From: Buttiauxella ferragutiae
Lineage (GTDB): Bacteria; Pseudomonadota; Gammaproteobacteria; Enterobacterales; Enterobacteriaceae
Length of the DNA stretch: 64,000 nucleotides
Direction: 5' to 3' (one strand)
Assembly (NCBI RefSeq): GCF_001654915.1
Contig: NZ_LXEQ01000045.1
Below the pieces are notes generated by a model. It ran no database searches. It was not told where the DNA came from and worked only from the letters and a program-made list of their open reading frames with translations. The position numbers and the translations under genes are program-made. Positions 8,287 through 17,883 of this stretch are shown one piece after another. How positions within the stretch are numbered: the stretch's first letter is position 1; each line of letters opens with the position of its first letter.

Positions 8287-9261
8287 ATGGAAAAAACTAA
8301 AAAAAGTCACAGTGAGTTCATTCCTGAATTTCAAAAGGCCTTCTTGCACCCGAAATTTTGGGGCGCCTGGCTAGGCGTTGGCGCTTTCGCTGGTATTGCG
8401 ATGTTACCGCCGTCAATACGCGATCCTCTGCTGGGTAAAGTTGGGCGTATAGCCGGGCGCTTTGGTAAAAGTGCCCGCCGTCGCGCACAAATTAACTTGC
8501 TGTATTGCTTCCCGGAGATGCCGGAAGCCTCGCGCGAAGCTGTCATCGACGAGATGTTTGCTACTGCTCCTCAAGCGATGGTGATGATGGCTGAGTTGGC
8601 GATCAAGGACCCGCAAAAGGTCATGCAGCGTGTTGACTGGCATGGCAAAGAGATTATCGACGAGTTAAAGCAGCGGGAAGAAAATGTGATTTTCCTGGTG
8701 CCGCACGGATGGGGCGTGGATATACCGGCGATGTTGTTGGCGTCGCAGGGGCAAAAAATGGCCGCCATGTTCCATAACCAGGGTAACCCATTATTTGACT
8801 ACATGTGGAATACCGTGCGCCGCCGTTTCGGTGGCCGGTTACATGCGCGTAATGACGGGATTAAACCGTTTATAAGCTCTGTGCGTCAGGGGTATTGGGG
8901 ATATTATTTGCCTGACCAGGACCACGGTGCTGAGCATAGTGAGTTCGTCGATTTCTTCGGCACCTATAAAGCGACATTACCGGCAATTGGCCGCTTGATG
9001 AAAGTAGCACGTGCGCGCGTTGTGCCATTGTTCCCGGTGTACAACAGCAAAACTCACCGCTTAGACATTCATATTCGTCCTCCGATGGACGATTTAGTTG
9101 ATGCGGATGACAACACCATTGCTCGCCGAATGAATGAAGAAGTCGAAATTCTGGTGGGGCCGAATCTTGAACAATACACCTGGATTTTAAAATTGCTCAA
9201 AACCCGCAAGGAAGGGGAAACAGAACCCTACCGCCGCAAAGAGTTATATCCGAAGAAATAA
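8287..9261 (+). CDS. lpxM: Lipid A biosynthesis myristoyltransferase LpxM
   Basis: A 324-residue late acyltransferase of the HtrB/MsbB family. It transfers the final (usually C14) acyl chain to Kdo2-lipid A at the inner membrane. The catalytic H-x4-D motif is present as HGWGVD near residue 139, and a hydrophobic stretch near residues 22-40 anchors the protein. It is a single gene with its own terminator. Confidence 0.95.
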   Translation: MEKTKKSHSEFIPEFQKAFLHPKFWGAWLGVGAFAGIAMLPPSIRDPLLGKVGRIAGRFGKSARRRAQINLLYCFPEMPEASREAVIDEMFATAPQAMVMMAELAIKDPQKVMQRVDWHGKEIIDELKQREENVIFLVPHGWGVDIPAMLLASQGQKMAAMFHNQGNPLFDYMWNTVRRRFGGRLHARNDGIKPFISSVRQGYWGYYLPDQDHGAEHSEFVDFFGTYKATLPAIGRLMKVARARVVPLFPVYNSKTHRLDIHIRPPMDDLVDADDNTIARRMNEEVEILVGPNLEQYTWILKLLKTRKEGETEPYRRKELYPKK

Positions 9262-9262
9262 G

Positions 9263-9286
9263 AAAGGGGCCAATTTGGCCCCTTTG
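9263..9286. terminator. Bidirectional terminator between lpxM and pykA
   Basis: The near-perfect palindrome AAAGGGGCCAATTTGGCCCC followed by TTT separates the convergent genes and can serve both strands. Confidence 0.8.
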
Positions 9287-9302
9287 TCATACAGCGATTG
9301 AA

Positions 9303-10745
9303 TTACTCAACGCACAGAATGCGCGTCGTGTTGGTGGTACCAATGGTACTCATCACGTCGCCCTGGGTCACGATAACCAAATCACCGGAAATCAGGTAGC
9401 CTTTGTCACGCAGCAAATTCACTGCATCATTTGCAGCAGCAACACCGTCGCTTGGGCTATCGAAATGTACTGGCGTCACACCACGGTACAAAGAGGTGAG
9501 GTTCAGCGTACGCTCATGACGGGACATGGCGAAAATTGGCAAACCAGAGCTGATACGGGAAGTCATCAGCGCGGTGCGGCCTGATTCGGTCATGGTGATG
9601 ATGGCGGTAACACCTTTAAGGTGGTTTGCCGCATACATTGCCGACATCGCAATCGCTTCTTCAACGTTGTCGAACTGCACGTCCAGACGGTGTTTAGAGA
9701 CGTTGATGCTTGGGATTTTTTCTGCACCCAGGCAAACACGCGCCATTGCAGCAACCGTTTCAGCCGGGTATTGACCCGCAGCGGTTTCTGCAGAAAGCAT
9801 CACCGCATCGGTACCATCAAGAACGGCGTTCGCCACGTCCATGACTTCGGCACGAGTTGGCATTGGGTTGGTAATCATTGACTCCATCATCTGAGTCGCA
9901 GTGATCACCGCACGGTTCAGTTTACGTGCGCGGCGAATCAGGGTTTTCTGAATACCGACCAGCTCAGGGTCACCGATTTCAACGCCCAGGTCGCCACGGG
10001 CAACCATAACCACGTCAGAAGCCAGGATAACGTCATCCATTGCCGCTTCGTCGCATACCGCTTCAGCACGCTCAACTTTTGCGACAATCTTCGCGTCACA
10101 GCCTGCTTCGCGCGCCAGGCGGCGAGCGTAGTTCAGATCTTCACCACAACGTGGGAAGGAAACCGCCAGATAATCGACACCGATTTTCGCTGCAGTGATG
10201 ATGTCAGCTTTGTCTTTATCGGTCAGCGCTTCGGCTGACAGGCCGCCACCCAGTTTGTTGATGCCTTTATTATTCGACAGCGGGCCGCCTACGGTGACTT
10301 CGGTGAACACTTTCATACCCTGAACTTCGAGTACTTTTAGCTGAACACGGCCATCATCGAGCAGCAGGATGTCACCGGTGACAACGTCAGCGGGCAGACC
10401 TTTATAATCTATACCGACTTTTTCTTTATCGCCTTCACCTTTACCCAGGTTGGCATCCAGTAAGAATTTGTCGCCGATATTGAGGAAAACTTTACCTTCT
10501 TTAAAGGTAGAGACACGAATTTTTGGCCCTTGCAAATCGCCCAGAATAGCGACATGACGACCCAGTTTCGCGGCAATTTCACGAACTTTATCAGCACGGA
10601 TCTGATGATCTTCTGCAGTACCGTGGGAGAAGTTCATACGCACCACGTTTGCGCCGGCTGCGATAATCTTTTCCAGATTATTGTCGCGATCGGTTGCCGG
10701 GCCTAAAGTGGTAACGATTTTGGTTCTACGTAGCCGTCTGGACAT
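9303..10745 (-). CDS. pykA: Pyruvate kinase II
   Basis: A 480-residue pyruvate kinase converting phosphoenolpyruvate and ADP to pyruvate and ATP. The length and N-terminus (MSRRLRRTKIVTTLGPATDRDNNLEKIIAAGANVVR) fit the AMP-activated type II enzyme rather than PykF. Visible motifs are the metal-site MVARGDLGVEIG and the active-site ITATQMMESM. It stands beside hexR, which controls central carbon genes. Confidence 0.96.
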   Translation of the reverse strand: MSRRLRRTKIVTTLGPATDRDNNLEKIIAAGANVVRMNFSHGTAEDHQIRADKVREIAAKLGRHVAILGDLQGPKIRVSTFKEGKVFLNIGDKFLLDANLGKGEGDKEKVGIDYKGLPADVVTGDILLLDDGRVQLKVLEVQGMKVFTEVTVGGPLSNNKGINKLGGGLSAEALTDKDKADIITAAKIGVDYLAVSFPRCGEDLNYARRLAREAGCDAKIVAKVERAEAVCDEAAMDDVILASDVVMVARGDLGVEIGDPELVGIQKTLIRRARKLNRAVITATQMMESMITNPMPTRAEVMDVANAVLDGTDAVMLSAETAAGQYPAETVAAMARVCLGAEKIPSINVSKHRLDVQFDNVEEAIAMSAMYAANHLKGVTAIITMTESGRTALMTSRISSGLPIFAMSRHERTLNLTSLYRGVTPVHFDSPSDGVAAANDAVNLLRDKGYLISGDLVIVTQGDVMSTIGTTNTTRILCVE

Positions 10746-10877
10746 GTATTACTCCGTTGACTGAAACAACTTTGGTGTTGTGTTAACAAAAGATTCGGTA
10801 AATCGGAATGCGTTGAAAAACGCAATGTAACAACTTAACCGAATGACCTAAAAAGTTACAGCTTTGTTATATCTGTC

Positions 10878-10922
10878 TTACTTCGAGCTGCGGGAGTGCT
10901 GGCTGCAACTCAAACGATTTAA
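10878..10922. repeat. Fragment of the dispersed palindromic repeat
   Basis: Segments such as CTTCGAGCTGCGGGAGTGCTGGC followed by CTGCAACTCAAACGATT resemble the outer arms of the units at 2624 and 13647 with the middle lost. It lies in the short pykA-hexR gap. Confidence 0.45.
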
Positions 10923-10938
10923 GCAGACTAATTTTGTT

Positions 10939-11808
10939 TTACTGGCTATCGCCAGAAACGAATAGCTCCTTATCAAAACGCGATTCTTTGAGCGCTTCTT
11001 TGACTCGCTTCAAGTTATCTCTGAATTTCGCGCCACGACGTAAAGTAAAACCGGTTGCCAGTACATCAATCACCGTTAATTGCGCGAGGCGAGAAACCAT
11101 AGGCATATAAATGTCGGTATCTTCCGGCACGTCCAGCAGTAAAGAGAGGGTGGCTTCGCGAGCCAGTGGTGAGCCTTCAGAGGTAATGGCCAGCACAATG
11201 GCGTCGTTTTCACGCGCTAATTGCGCCAGTTCAACGAGATTTTTGGTGCGTCCGGTATGCGAGATAAGCACGACAACATCTTCTTCACTGCAATTCATGC
11301 AGCTCATACGCTGTAACACCACATCGTCAGAATAGATAACTGGCACGTTAAAACGGAAGAATTTGTTCATCGCATCATGTGCGACTGCGGCCGAGGAACC
11401 CAAACCAAAGAAGGCAATTTTCTTCGCCTGCGTGAGTAAATCTACTGCGCGATTAACGGCAGCCATATCCAGTGATTGCCTGACCTGGTCAAGACTTGCC
11501 ATCGCCGATTCAAAGATTTTGCCGGTATAAGCTTCTACACTGTCATCTTCGTCAACATTCCGGTTTACATAAGGAGTGCCATTCGCCAGACTTTGCGCTA
11601 AATGTAATTTAAAATCCGGGAAGCCTTTGGTTTCGAGACGGCGGCAAAAGCGGTTGACTGTCGGTTCGCTAACGTCAGCGCTGCGGGCGAGGGTAGCAAT
11701 GCTTGAGTGAATGGCATCTTGCGGTGCGGTAAGAATCACTTCTGCGACTTTACGTTCTGATTTGCTAAGGTGTTCCAGTTGGGACTGGATTTTGTCCAGC
11801 ATATTCAT
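10939..11808 (-). CDS. hexR: DNA-binding transcriptional regulator HexR
   Basis: This 289-residue RpiR-family protein has an N-terminal helix-turn-helix (ADVSEPTVNRFCRRLETKGF) and a C-terminal SIS sugar-phosphate-binding domain (near residues 120-260, AFFGLGSSAAVAHDAM). HexR represses zwf, edd-eda and other central carbon genes and is released by KDPG. I set the start at ATG 11808 (MNMLDKIQ), which gives the family length; the frame is open 29 codons further upstream without support. It is divergent from zwf. Confidence 0.95.
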   Translation of the reverse strand: MNMLDKIQSQLEHLSKSERKVAEVILTAPQDAIHSSIATLARSADVSEPTVNRFCRRLETKGFPDFKLHLAQSLANGTPYVNRNVDEDDSVEAYTGKIFESAMASLDQVRQSLDMAAVNRAVDLLTQAKKIAFFGLGSSAAVAHDAMNKFFRFNVPVIYSDDVVLQRMSCMNCSEEDVVVLISHTGRTKNLVELAQLARENDAIVLAITSEGSPLAREATLSLLLDVPEDTDIYMPMVSRLAQLTVIDVLATGFTLRRGAKFRDNLKRVKEALKESRFDKELFVSGDSQ

Positions 11809-11915
11809 AGGTGTCCGGCACTCATGGATTTTGTCGATTTCACTAACAGGAGAAATCGCGACACGATTTAGCAAGAATATACGCTTGCCCATCATCGATT
11901 GGGCGGGAGAATAGG

Positions 11916-11943
11916 TGTAATGATGTTGTTTTTTTTCATTACA
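11916..11943. promoter_or_regulatory. Inverted repeat upstream of hexR, possible HexR half sites
   Basis: TGTAATGA and TCATTACA face each other across 12 nt. Each half resembles half of the HexR operator TGTAAT-ATTACA seen before zwf, so autoregulation of hexR is plausible but the spacing is unusual. Confidence 0.4.
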
Positions 11944-12106
11944 TGATCAGCGTCTAACTTTAGACATGATATACATCAACAATAAATCGTCAGAAAATTC
12001 CACGGCACATCGCTAAAAGTGGCACTGACGGGCAAATGTTGCCCATGAATGTGATCTGATAATGGGCAAAGGTTTACCTGAATTCACTAAAAGCAGTACA
12101 TTATTC

Positions 12107-12121
12107 TGTAATAAAATTACA
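12107..12121. promoter_or_regulatory. HexR operator upstream of zwf
   Basis: The 15-bp TGTAATAAAATTACA is a near-perfect palindrome matching the known HexR consensus (TGTAATTAAATTACA). It lies about 50 bp before the zwf start. Confidence 0.82.
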
Positions 12122-12168
12122 AACGGGCCGGTGAATCCCCCCGGACATCCGAAACGAGGAGAATAGAC

Positions 12169-13644
12169 ATGGCGGTAACGCAGACAGCTCAGGCATGTGA
12201 CCTGGTGATTTTCGGTGCAAAAGGCGACCTTGCGCGTCGGAAACTGCTGCCATCCCTGTATCAGTTGGAAAAGGCGGGGCAGATTCACCCGGACACTCGC
12301 ATCCTGGGTGTAGGCCGCGCAGACTGGGATAAAGAGGCGTATACCAAAGTGGTACGCGAAGCGATCGAAACCTTTATGAAGGAAAAGATCGACGAAAGCC
12401 TGTGGGACAAATTGAGTAGCCGTCTCGATTTTTGCAACCTGGATGTTAACGATACTGCGGCGTTTACCAAACTCGGTAAGATGCTCGATCAGCAAAACCG
12501 TGTCACGATTAACTACTTTGCGATGCCACCAAGTACTTTTGGTGCCATCTGCAAAGGATTGGGTAAAGCGAAACTTAACGCTAAACCTGCTCGTGTGGTG
12601 ATGGAAAAGCCACTCGGCACCTCACTGGTGACTTCTCAGCAAATCAACGATCAGGTTGGTGAGTATTTTGAAGAGTGCCAGGTTTACCGTATTGACCACT
12701 ACTTAGGTAAAGAAACCGTACTGAACCTGCTGGCGCTGCGTTTTGCGAACTCCCTGTTTGCCAATAACTGGGATAACAAAACTATCGATCATGTGGAAAT
12801 CACCGTAGCGGAAGAAGTCGGGATTGAAGGGCGCTGGGGTTACTTTGACCAGGCCGGTCAAATGCGCGACATGATTCAAAACCACCTGCTGCAAATCCTG
12901 TGCATGATTGCCATGTCACCACCATCCGATCTGACTGCCGACCATATCCGCGACGAGAAAGTGAAAGTTCTGCAATCCCTGCGCCGTATTGACCGTAGCA
13001 ATGTGCGCGAGAAAACGGTTCGTGGCCAGTACACGGCGGGCTTTGCACAGGGTAAAAAAGTCCCGGGTTACCTGGAAGAAGAAGGTGCCAACAAAACGAG
13101 CGGCACGGAAACCTTCGTGGCTATCCGTGTGGATATCGACAACTGGCGTTGGGCTGGCGTGCCATTCTACCTGCGTACCGGGAAACGTCTGCCGACAAAA
13201 TGCTCTGAGGTCGTGGTTTACTTCAAGAGCCCTGCACTGAACCTGTTTAAAGATTCCTGGCAAGATTTGCCGCAAAACAAACTTACCATCCGTCTGCAAC
13301 CGGACGAAGGTGTGGATATCCAGGTGCTCAACAAAGTGCCAGGGCTTGATCACAAGCACAACCTGCAAACCACCAAACTGGATCTGAGTTACTCCGAAAC
13401 CTTTAACGAAACACATCTGGCAGATGCTTACGAGCGCCTGCTTCTGGAGACCATGCGTGGTATTCAGGCACTGTTCGTGCGTCGTGACGAAGTAGAAGAA
13501 GCGTGGAAATGGGTCGACTCCATCACTGAAGCATGGGCTGCGGACAATGACGCACCTAAGCCATATCAGGCCGGAACCTGGGGACCAGTGGCATCGGTGG
13601 CGATGATTACCCGTGATGGGCGTTCATGGAACGAATTTGAGTAA
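12169..13644 (+). CDS. zwf: Glucose-6-phosphate 1-dehydrogenase
   Basis: This 491-residue enzyme oxidises glucose-6-phosphate to 6-phosphogluconolactone with NADP+, the entry step for both the pentose phosphate and Entner-Doudoroff routes. The dinucleotide-binding motif is FGAKGDLARRKLLPSLY near residue 15. The substrate-binding signature is RIDHYLGKETV near 178. A CGAGGAG ribosome-binding site precedes ATG 12169. HexR control is indicated by the box upstream. Confidence 0.97.
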   Translation: MAVTQTAQACDLVIFGAKGDLARRKLLPSLYQLEKAGQIHPDTRILGVGRADWDKEAYTKVVREAIETFMKEKIDESLWDKLSSRLDFCNLDVNDTAAFTKLGKMLDQQNRVTINYFAMPPSTFGAICKGLGKAKLNAKPARVVMEKPLGTSLVTSQQINDQVGEYFEECQVYRIDHYLGKETVLNLLALRFANSLFANNWDNKTIDHVEITVAEEVGIEGRWGYFDQAGQMRDMIQNHLLQILCMIAMSPPSDLTADHIRDEKVKVLQSLRRIDRSNVREKTVRGQYTAGFAQGKKVPGYLEEEGANKTSGTETFVAIRVDIDNWRWAGVPFYLRTGKRLPTKCSEVVVYFKSPALNLFKDSWQDLPQNKLTIRLQPDEGVDIQVLNKVPGLDHKHNLQTTKLDLSYSETFNETHLADAYERLLLETMRGIQALFVRRDEVEEAWKWVDSITEAWAADNDAPKPYQAGTWGPVASVAMITRDGRSWNEFE

Positions 13645-13646
13645 TT

Positions 13647-13764
13647 CCCGTCATCCTTCAAGTTGCAGGGGGGTTGGCAGCACTCGCTCACCCCAGTCAC
13701 TTACTAATGTAAGCTGCTGGGGATTCGGTCATTTGCCGTCTACCTGCAACTCGACTGATTTAGC
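13647..13764. repeat. Dispersed palindromic intergenic repeat, copy 2
   Basis: Arms CTTCAAGTTGCAGG and CCTGCAACTCGACTGATT face each other, and the centre contains CACCCCAG ... CTGGGG around ACTTACTAATGTAAG. It corresponds to copy 1 in inverted order and sits directly after the zwf stop codon. Confidence 0.72.
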
Positions 13765-13812
13765 GGATGGAATCGGTGTCATTGTGTAAAAATCGTGTAA
13801 CAAACGATTCGT

Positions 13813-13828
13813 GTTTTACCGGTAACAT
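13813..13828. promoter_or_regulatory. GntR operator upstream of edd
   Basis: GTTTTACCGGTAACAT matches the GntR consensus ATGTTACCGGTAACAT at 13-14 of 16 positions, with a perfect right half. In E. coli GntR represses edd-eda until gluconate is present. Confidence 0.72.
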
Positions 13829-13864
13829 GATCTAGCGCCAAAGTGGTGAAAATTTTTTAATATA

Positions 13865-13900
13865 AAAGCCCTGACTGGATTCACCAGCAGGGCTTTTTTA
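13865..13900 (+). terminator. Terminator between the GntR box and edd
   Basis: AAAGCCCTG / CAGGGCTTT forms the outer stem and CTGG / CCAG extends it, followed by TTTTTT. It lies downstream of the GntR box and about 120 bp before edd. It can end zwf transcription, and any edd transcript starting near the operator would have to pass it. Confidence 0.8.
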
Positions 13901-14021
13901 TTTACACTAGCTGAAGCGATTTTGCCCTGATGGTACGGATTGCCGCCTCATTGAGAGAAAAGAGCCGGTAACCTCGACCACCTGCCCAAAGCGACGGCAG
14001 CCACTTTAAAGAGGATCTTTT

Positions 14022-15833
14022 ATGAATCCAATTTTGTTACGCGTAACAAAGCGCATCGTTGAACGTTCCCGCCAGACCCGTGAAACTTATCTGGCTCGCA
14101 TCGAAAAAGCGAAGTCCAACACAGTCCACCGATCTGAGCTGGCGTGCGGAAATCTGGCCCACGGTTTTGCTGCTTGTCAGCCGGAAGATAAAGCTTCGCT
14201 GAAAAGTATGCTGCGTAACAACATTGCGATCATTACCTCCTACAACGACATGCTCTCCGCGCATCAACCTTATGAGTATTACCCTGATCAGATTCGTAAA
14301 GCGTTGCACTCTGTTGGTGCCGTAGGGCAGGTTGCAGGTGGTGTGCCAGCGATGTGTGATGGCGTGACTCAGGGCCAGGACGGCATGGAGCTTTCATTGC
14401 TGAGCCGCGAAATTATCGCGATGTCCACCGCTATCGGCCTGTCCCACAACATGTTCGACGGCGCGCTGTACCTGGGCGTATGCGACAAAATTGTCCCCGG
14501 TTTGACTATGGCTGCACTCTCATTTGGCCATTTACCAGCGGTGTTTGTGCCGTCAGGCCCAATGGCCAGTGGTTTGGCCAATAAAGAGAAAGTACGCATT
14601 CGCCAGCTTTATGCTGAAGGCAAAGTTGACCGTCTGGCATTGCTGGAATCTGAAGCCGCTTCTTATCATGCGCCAGGCACCTGTACTTTTTACGGCACCG
14701 CCAATACCAACCAAATGGTGGTTGAGTTTATGGGGATGCAGCTCCCGGGTTCTTCGTTTGTTCATCCGGATGCCCCTCTGCGCCATGAACTAACGGCGGC
14801 AGCGGCACGTCAGGTAACGCGCCTGACAGGAAATGGCAACGAGTGGATGCCACTCGGTAAAATGATTGACGAAAAAGTAGTGGTCAATGGCATTGTTGCG
14901 TTGTTGGCAACCGGCGGTTCTACCAACCATACGATGCACCTGGTCGCGATGGCGCGTGCAGCAGGTATCATCATTAACTGGGATGATTTCTCTGATCTTT
15001 CTGATGTGGTGCCTTTGCTGGCGCGCCTGTACCCGAACGGCCCGGCGGACATCAATCACTTCCAGGCCGCGGGCGGTGTGCCAGTGCTAATGCGCGAATT
15101 GCTCAAAGGTGGCCTGCTGCATGAAGACGTGAACACTGTTGCGGGCTTTGGTCTGCATCACTACACCATGGAACCATGGCTGGATAATGGGCAGCTTGCA
15201 TGGCGTGAAGGTGCGACAACCGCACTCGATACCGATGTCATTGCAACCTTTGAAAAACCATTCTCCAAACACGGCGGCACCAAAGTGCTTAGCGGTAACC
15301 TCGGCCGTGCAGTAATGAAAACCTCTGCAGTCCCCGTAGAAAATCAAATTATCGAAGCTCCCGCCGTCATCTTTGAAAGCCAGCATGACGTTTTGCCAGC
15401 GTTTGAAGCAGGTCTGCTGGACCGTGACTGCGTGGTTGTTGTGCGCCATCAAGGGCCAAAAGCGAATGGCATGCCAGAATTACATAAACTTATGCCGCCA
15501 CTTGGGGTATTATTGGACCGCTGTTTCAAAATTGCGTTAGTCACTGATGGACGACTGTCGGGTGCATCAGGTAAGGTGCCCTCAGCAATCCATGTTACGC
15601 CAGAAGCCTATGATGGTGGGTTGCTGGCGAAAGTCCGTGATGGCGATATGATTCGCGTCAATGGTCAAACGGGTGAACTGACATTGCTGGTCGATGATGC
15701 AGAGCTTGCAAAACGCACTGCATATCACCCGGACCTCAGCGCGGATCGCGTTGGAACCGGCCGTGAACTATTTAGCGCGTTACGCGAACAGTTATCTGGC
15801 GCGGAACAGGGCGCGACCTGCATTAAATTTTAA
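14022..15833 (+). CDS. edd: Phosphogluconate dehydratase
   Basis: The 603 residues match E. coli Edd, which converts 6-phosphogluconate to KDPG in the Entner-Doudoroff pathway. It belongs to the IlvD/Edd family with a [4Fe-4S] cluster. Cysteines expected as ligands are in the LGVCDKIVPG (near 154) and APGTCTFYGTANTNQ (near 221) segments. A GAGGAT ribosome-binding site precedes ATG 14022. eda follows 65 bp later in the same transcription unit. Confidence 0.97.
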   Translation: MNPILLRVTKRIVERSRQTRETYLARIEKAKSNTVHRSELACGNLAHGFAACQPEDKASLKSMLRNNIAIITSYNDMLSAHQPYEYYPDQIRKALHSVGAVGQVAGGVPAMCDGVTQGQDGMELSLLSREIIAMSTAIGLSHNMFDGALYLGVCDKIVPGLTMAALSFGHLPAVFVPSGPMASGLANKEKVRIRQLYAEGKVDRLALLESEAASYHAPGTCTFYGTANTNQMVVEFMGMQLPGSSFVHPDAPLRHELTAAAARQVTRLTGNGNEWMPLGKMIDEKVVVNGIVALLATGGSTNHTMHLVAMARAAGIIINWDDFSDLSDVVPLLARLYPNGPADINHFQAAGGVPVLMRELLKGGLLHEDVNTVAGFGLHHYTMEPWLDNGQLAWREGATTALDTDVIATFEKPFSKHGGTKVLSGNLGRAVMKTSAVPVENQIIEAPAVIFESQHDVLPAFEAGLLDRDCVVVVRHQGPKANGMPELHKLMPPLGVLLDRCFKIALVTDGRLSGASGKVPSAIHVTPEAYDGGLLAKVRDGDMIRVNGQTGELTLLVDDAELAKRTAYHPDLSADRVGTGRELFSALREQLSGAEQGATCIKF

Positions 15834-15898
15834 GGACCAGATGTAGCAATTGCCGCACTGGAAACGAATTATAAAGTTGGTTGAAGAGGCCTTATTAG

Positions 15899-16537
15899 AT
15901 GAAAAACTGGAAAACTACTGCGGAACAGATCCTGAAAACAGGGCCGGTTGTCCCGGTTATTGTAATTAACAAACTGGAACACGCAGTACCAATGGCTAAA
16001 GCATTAGTTGCTGGTGGCGTGCGCGTTCTGGAAGTGACTCTGCGTACTCCATGTGCAATGGACGCGATTCGCGCTATCGCTAAAGAAGTACCAGAAGCGA
16101 TTATTGGTGCGGGTACCGTTCTGAACCCAGAGCAACTGGCAGAAGTGACCGAAGCTGGCGCGCAGTTCGCTATCAGCCCGGGTCTGACTGAGCCACTGTT
16201 GAAAGCGGCAACCGAAGGCACAATTCCATTGATTCCGGGTATCAGCACTGTTTCTGAACTGATGCTGGGTCTGGATTACGGCTTGAAAGAATTCAAATTC
16301 TTCCCGGCTGAAGCGAATGGTGGCACCAAAGCACTGCAAGCTATTGCGGGCCCATTCTCTCAGGTTCGTTTCTGCCCAACTGGCGGGATCACACCGGCTA
16401 ACTACCGTGATTACCTGGCACTGAAAAGCGTTCTGTGTATCGGTGGCTCATGGTTGGTTCCGGCTGACGCACTGGAAGCAGGTGATTACGACCGTATTAC
16501 TCAGCTTGCTCGTGAAGCGGTTGAAGGCGCGAAATAA
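15899..16537 (+). CDS. eda: KDPG/KHG aldolase
   Basis: This 212-residue class I aldolase splits KDPG into pyruvate and glyceraldehyde-3-phosphate. The Schiff-base lysine is in EFKFFPAEANGG near residue 133, and the catalytic glutamate is in VLEVTLRT near 45. It is one residue shorter than the E. coli protein. It closes the edd-eda unit and ends at a strong bidirectional terminator. Confidence 0.97.
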   Translation: MKNWKTTAEQILKTGPVVPVIVINKLEHAVPMAKALVAGGVRVLEVTLRTPCAMDAIRAIAKEVPEAIIGAGTVLNPEQLAEVTEAGAQFAISPGLTEPLLKAATEGTIPLIPGISTVSELMLGLDYGLKEFKFFPAEANGGTKALQAIAGPFSQVRFCPTGGITPANYRDYLALKSVLCIGGSWLVPADALEAGDYDRITQLAREAVEGAK

Positions 16538-16566
16538 TACGCCATTCTTTAAGTTGTAGCTGCGTA

Positions 16567-16604
16567 AAACCGGTCACATAGATAACGATGTGACCGGTTT
16601 TTTT
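16567..16604. terminator. Bidirectional terminator between eda and purT
   Basis: A 13-bp perfect stem (AAACCGGTCACAT / ATGTGACCGGTTT) with an 8-nt loop is followed by T-runs. It separates the convergent genes and reaches the last bases of purT. Confidence 0.9.
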
Positions 16605-17781
16605 ATCCTTTGACGATAACCGCTTTGGTTGCGGCAATCGCACGCGCAATCGCATCTTCCACGCTAGAACCTGTTGCCAGCGTGACACCCATACGGCGTT
16701 TACCTTCAATCTCCGGCTTACCAAACAGACGCACCTGCAAACCGGCACCTACCGCACCCGCGACGTTACCGTACTGGACGTTATCACTGGTTAATTCTGG
16801 CAGGATCACCGCAGAAGCCGCCGGGCCATACTGGCGAATATCGCCAATTGGCAAGCCGAGGAAGGCGCGGACATGTAATGCAAACTCTGACAAATCCTGA
16901 GAAATCAGCGTCACCATGCCGGTATCATGTGGACGCGGGGAAACCTCGCTGAAAATGACCTCATCGCCACAGACAAACAGCTCAACGCCAAACAACCCGA
17001 AGCCCCCCAGGGATTTCACGACTTTCTCGGCAATTTCCTGCGCGCGACAAATCGCAACATCACTCATCTTTTGTGGCTGCCACGACTCACGATAATCGCC
17101 GTCTTCCTGACGATGACCAATTGGCGCGCAGAAATGCACGCCATCGATTGCGCTGATGGTCAACAAAGTGATTTCAAAATCAAAATTCACCACCCCTTCG
17201 ACAATGACGCGTCCTTTGCCTGCCCGGCCACCGAGTTGAGCGTATTCCCAGGCTTTGCCTAACTGGTCGGCATTGCGGATAAAGCTTTGCCCTTTGCCTG
17301 AAGAGCTCATTACCGGTTTAACGATGCAAGGGAAGCCAATTTCTTCGACGGCTTGCAAGAAAGCGCTTTCGCTATCGGCAAAGCGGTAGCTTGAAGTGGG
17401 CAGTTCTAACTCTTCAGCCGCCAGACGACGAATACCTTCGCGGTTCATGGTCAACTTAGTGGCTCGGGCGCACGGGACAACGTTCTGGCCTTGCTGCTCC
17501 AGTTCTACCAGCATATCCGTGGCAATGGCTTCAATTTCGGGAACGATAAAATCGGGCATTTCAGCAGCGACCAGCTTTTTAAGTTCGGCACCATCAAGCA
17601 TATTAATGACATGACTACGGTGCGCGACGTGCATCGCTGGGGCATCAGCGTAGCGGTCTACGGCAATCACTTCCAGCCCCAGACGTTGACATTCAATTGC
17701 CACTTCTTTTCCTAATTCGCCTGAACCCAACAACATCACACGTGTAGCTGAAGGACGAAGCGCTGTTCCCAACATTGACAT
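16603..17781 (-). CDS. purT: Formate-dependent GAR transformylase (PurT)
   Basis: This 392-residue ATP-grasp enzyme formylates glycinamide ribonucleotide with formate and ATP, the alternative to folate-dependent PurN. An N-terminal dinucleotide-like fold (VMLLGSGELGKEVAIECQRLG) precedes the ATP-grasp core (CIVKPVMSSSGKGQS, ELFVCGDEVIFSEVSPRPHDTG). I set the start at ATG 17781 (MSMLGTALRP), five codons inside the longest frame, because it reproduces the family N-terminus. A perfect PurR box lies upstream. Confidence 0.96.
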   Translation of the reverse strand: MSMLGTALRPSATRVMLLGSGELGKEVAIECQRLGLEVIAVDRYADAPAMHVAHRSHVINMLDGAELKKLVAAEMPDFIVPEIEAIATDMLVELEQQGQNVVPCARATKLTMNREGIRRLAAEELELPTSSYRFADSESAFLQAVEEIGFPCIVKPVMSSSGKGQSFIRNADQLGKAWEYAQLGGRAGKGRVIVEGVVNFDFEITLLTISAIDGVHFCAPIGHRQEDGDYRESWQPQKMSDVAICRAQEIAEKVVKSLGGFGLFGVELFVCGDEVIFSEVSPRPHDTGMVTLISQDLSEFALHVRAFLGLPIGDIRQYGPAASAVILPELTSDNVQYGNVAGAVGAGLQVRLFGKPEIEGKRRMGVTLATGSSVEDAIARAIAATKAVIVKG

Positions 17782-17824
17782 AATCTGTATACCCAAACGG
17801 AGAAAATAGACTGGCGAATTATAA

Positions 17825-17840
17825 ACGAAAACGTTTGCGT
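17825..17840. promoter_or_regulatory. PurR box of purT
   Basis: Read on the purT strand the 16 bases are ACGCAAACGTTTTCGT, the consensus PurR operator, about 45 bp upstream of the start. Confidence 0.87.
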
Positions 17841-17883
17841 ACGCAGCGACTTTCCCGCTTGCGATGCAAGGGTAATATTATTA

